In this document: positions 63,889 to 64,000 of the stretch, piece by piece
How positions within the stretch are numbered: the first letter of the stretch is position 1
How the letters are laid out: every line of letters begins with the position of its first letter
NCBI RefSeq assembly: GCF_947179515.1
Contig: NC_067481.1
Span: 5,659,570 to 5,723,569 of the forward strand
Direction: 5' to 3'
Length of the DNA stretch: 64,000 nucleotides
Source: Apodemus sylvaticus
Taxonomy: Eukaryota > Chordata > Mammalia > Rodentia > Muridae
Made by a program: the position numbers and the translations under genes
Notes under the pieces: model-generated
Told to the model about the DNA's origin: nothing
The model's input: only the letters and a program-made list of their open reading frames with translations
Databases searched by the model: none

Positions 63889-64000
63889 TCCAAGACAGAG
63901 TTTCTCTGTATAGCCCTGGCTGTCCTGGAACTCACTCTGTAGACCAGGCTGGCCTGAACTCAGAAATCTTCCTGCCTCTACCTCCCAAGTGCTGGGATTA
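63889..64000 (-). mobile_element. B1 SINE, antisense, cut by the window edge
   Basis: The T-run at 63849-63889 is its tail. The body begins CAAGACAGAGTTTCTCTGTA and the copy is truncated at GTGCTGGGATTA. Confidence 0.93.

Larger units (their letters stand above)
49465..64000. other. Mxra7 downstream flank, intergenic
   Basis: Isoform C must end within or just after this point. An AATAAA at 50716-50721 is possible but lies beyond two B1 copies. From there to the right edge I find no gene, only SINEs, a URR1-like repeat, an RMER1-like repeat, minisatellites and microsatellites. Segments 54.65-56.0 kb and 62.15-63.44 kb are largely unique, without recognisable coding exons. Confidence 0.65.

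Overview
This window is mammalian nuclear DNA from a murine rodent, Mus or a close relative. It has spliced genes with GT-AG introns, CpG-island promoters and very many B1, B2 and B3 SINEs of mouse type. The gene content and order match, in reverse orientation, the segment I know from distal mouse chromosome 11 (human 17q25): Mfsd11, Srsf2, Mettl23, Jmjd6, Mxra7. No bacterial, phage, CRISPR or other prokaryote-style system is present.

Layout: positions 1-1569 are the first intron of Mfsd11 (minus strand), and its first coding exon is 1570-1665. A CpG island of about 1.8-3.7 kb carries the divergent Mfsd11 and Srsf2 promoters. Srsf2 (plus) encodes a complete 221-aa SR splicing factor in two coding exons (2796-3698). 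It is followed by a 2.1-kb alternatively spliced 3' region ending near 5790. Mettl23 (minus, 9421 to 6144, five coding exons, 226 aa) ends tail to tail with Srsf2. It starts head to head with Jmjd6, 488 bp away, inside a second CpG island. Jmjd6 (plus, 9910-15688, six coding exons, 403 aa) is complete. Positions 15.9-26.1 kb are intergenic: SINEs, two LTR-like stretches, tandem repeats and an RMER1-like repeat. Mxra7 (plus) starts in a third CpG island at 26243. It has an 11-kb first intron, two internal exons, and three alternative terminal coding exons (43197, 46065, 49350) that give three different C-termini. From about 49.5 kb to the end I see only intergenic repeats and simple sequence.

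How the genes relate: Srsf2 (pre-mRNA splicing) and Jmjd6 (lysyl hydroxylase acting on U2AF65 and other splicing proteins) are both splicing regulators, and Mettl23 is a methyltransferase reported to act on histone H3 arginine. Mfsd11 and Mxra7 are membrane proteins with poorly defined roles. The notable features are regulatory: two divergent promoters, one tight convergent 3' end, the Srsf2 3' region expected to drive autoregulatory nonsense-mediated decay, the three Mxra7 endings, two pairs of inverted complementary microsatellites, a 17-bp minisatellite open in several frames, a 47-bp tandem repeat built from a tRNA-like SINE segment, and several SINE insertions with clear target-site duplications. 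Homology calls come from reading the translations against remembered family sequences; no search was run.
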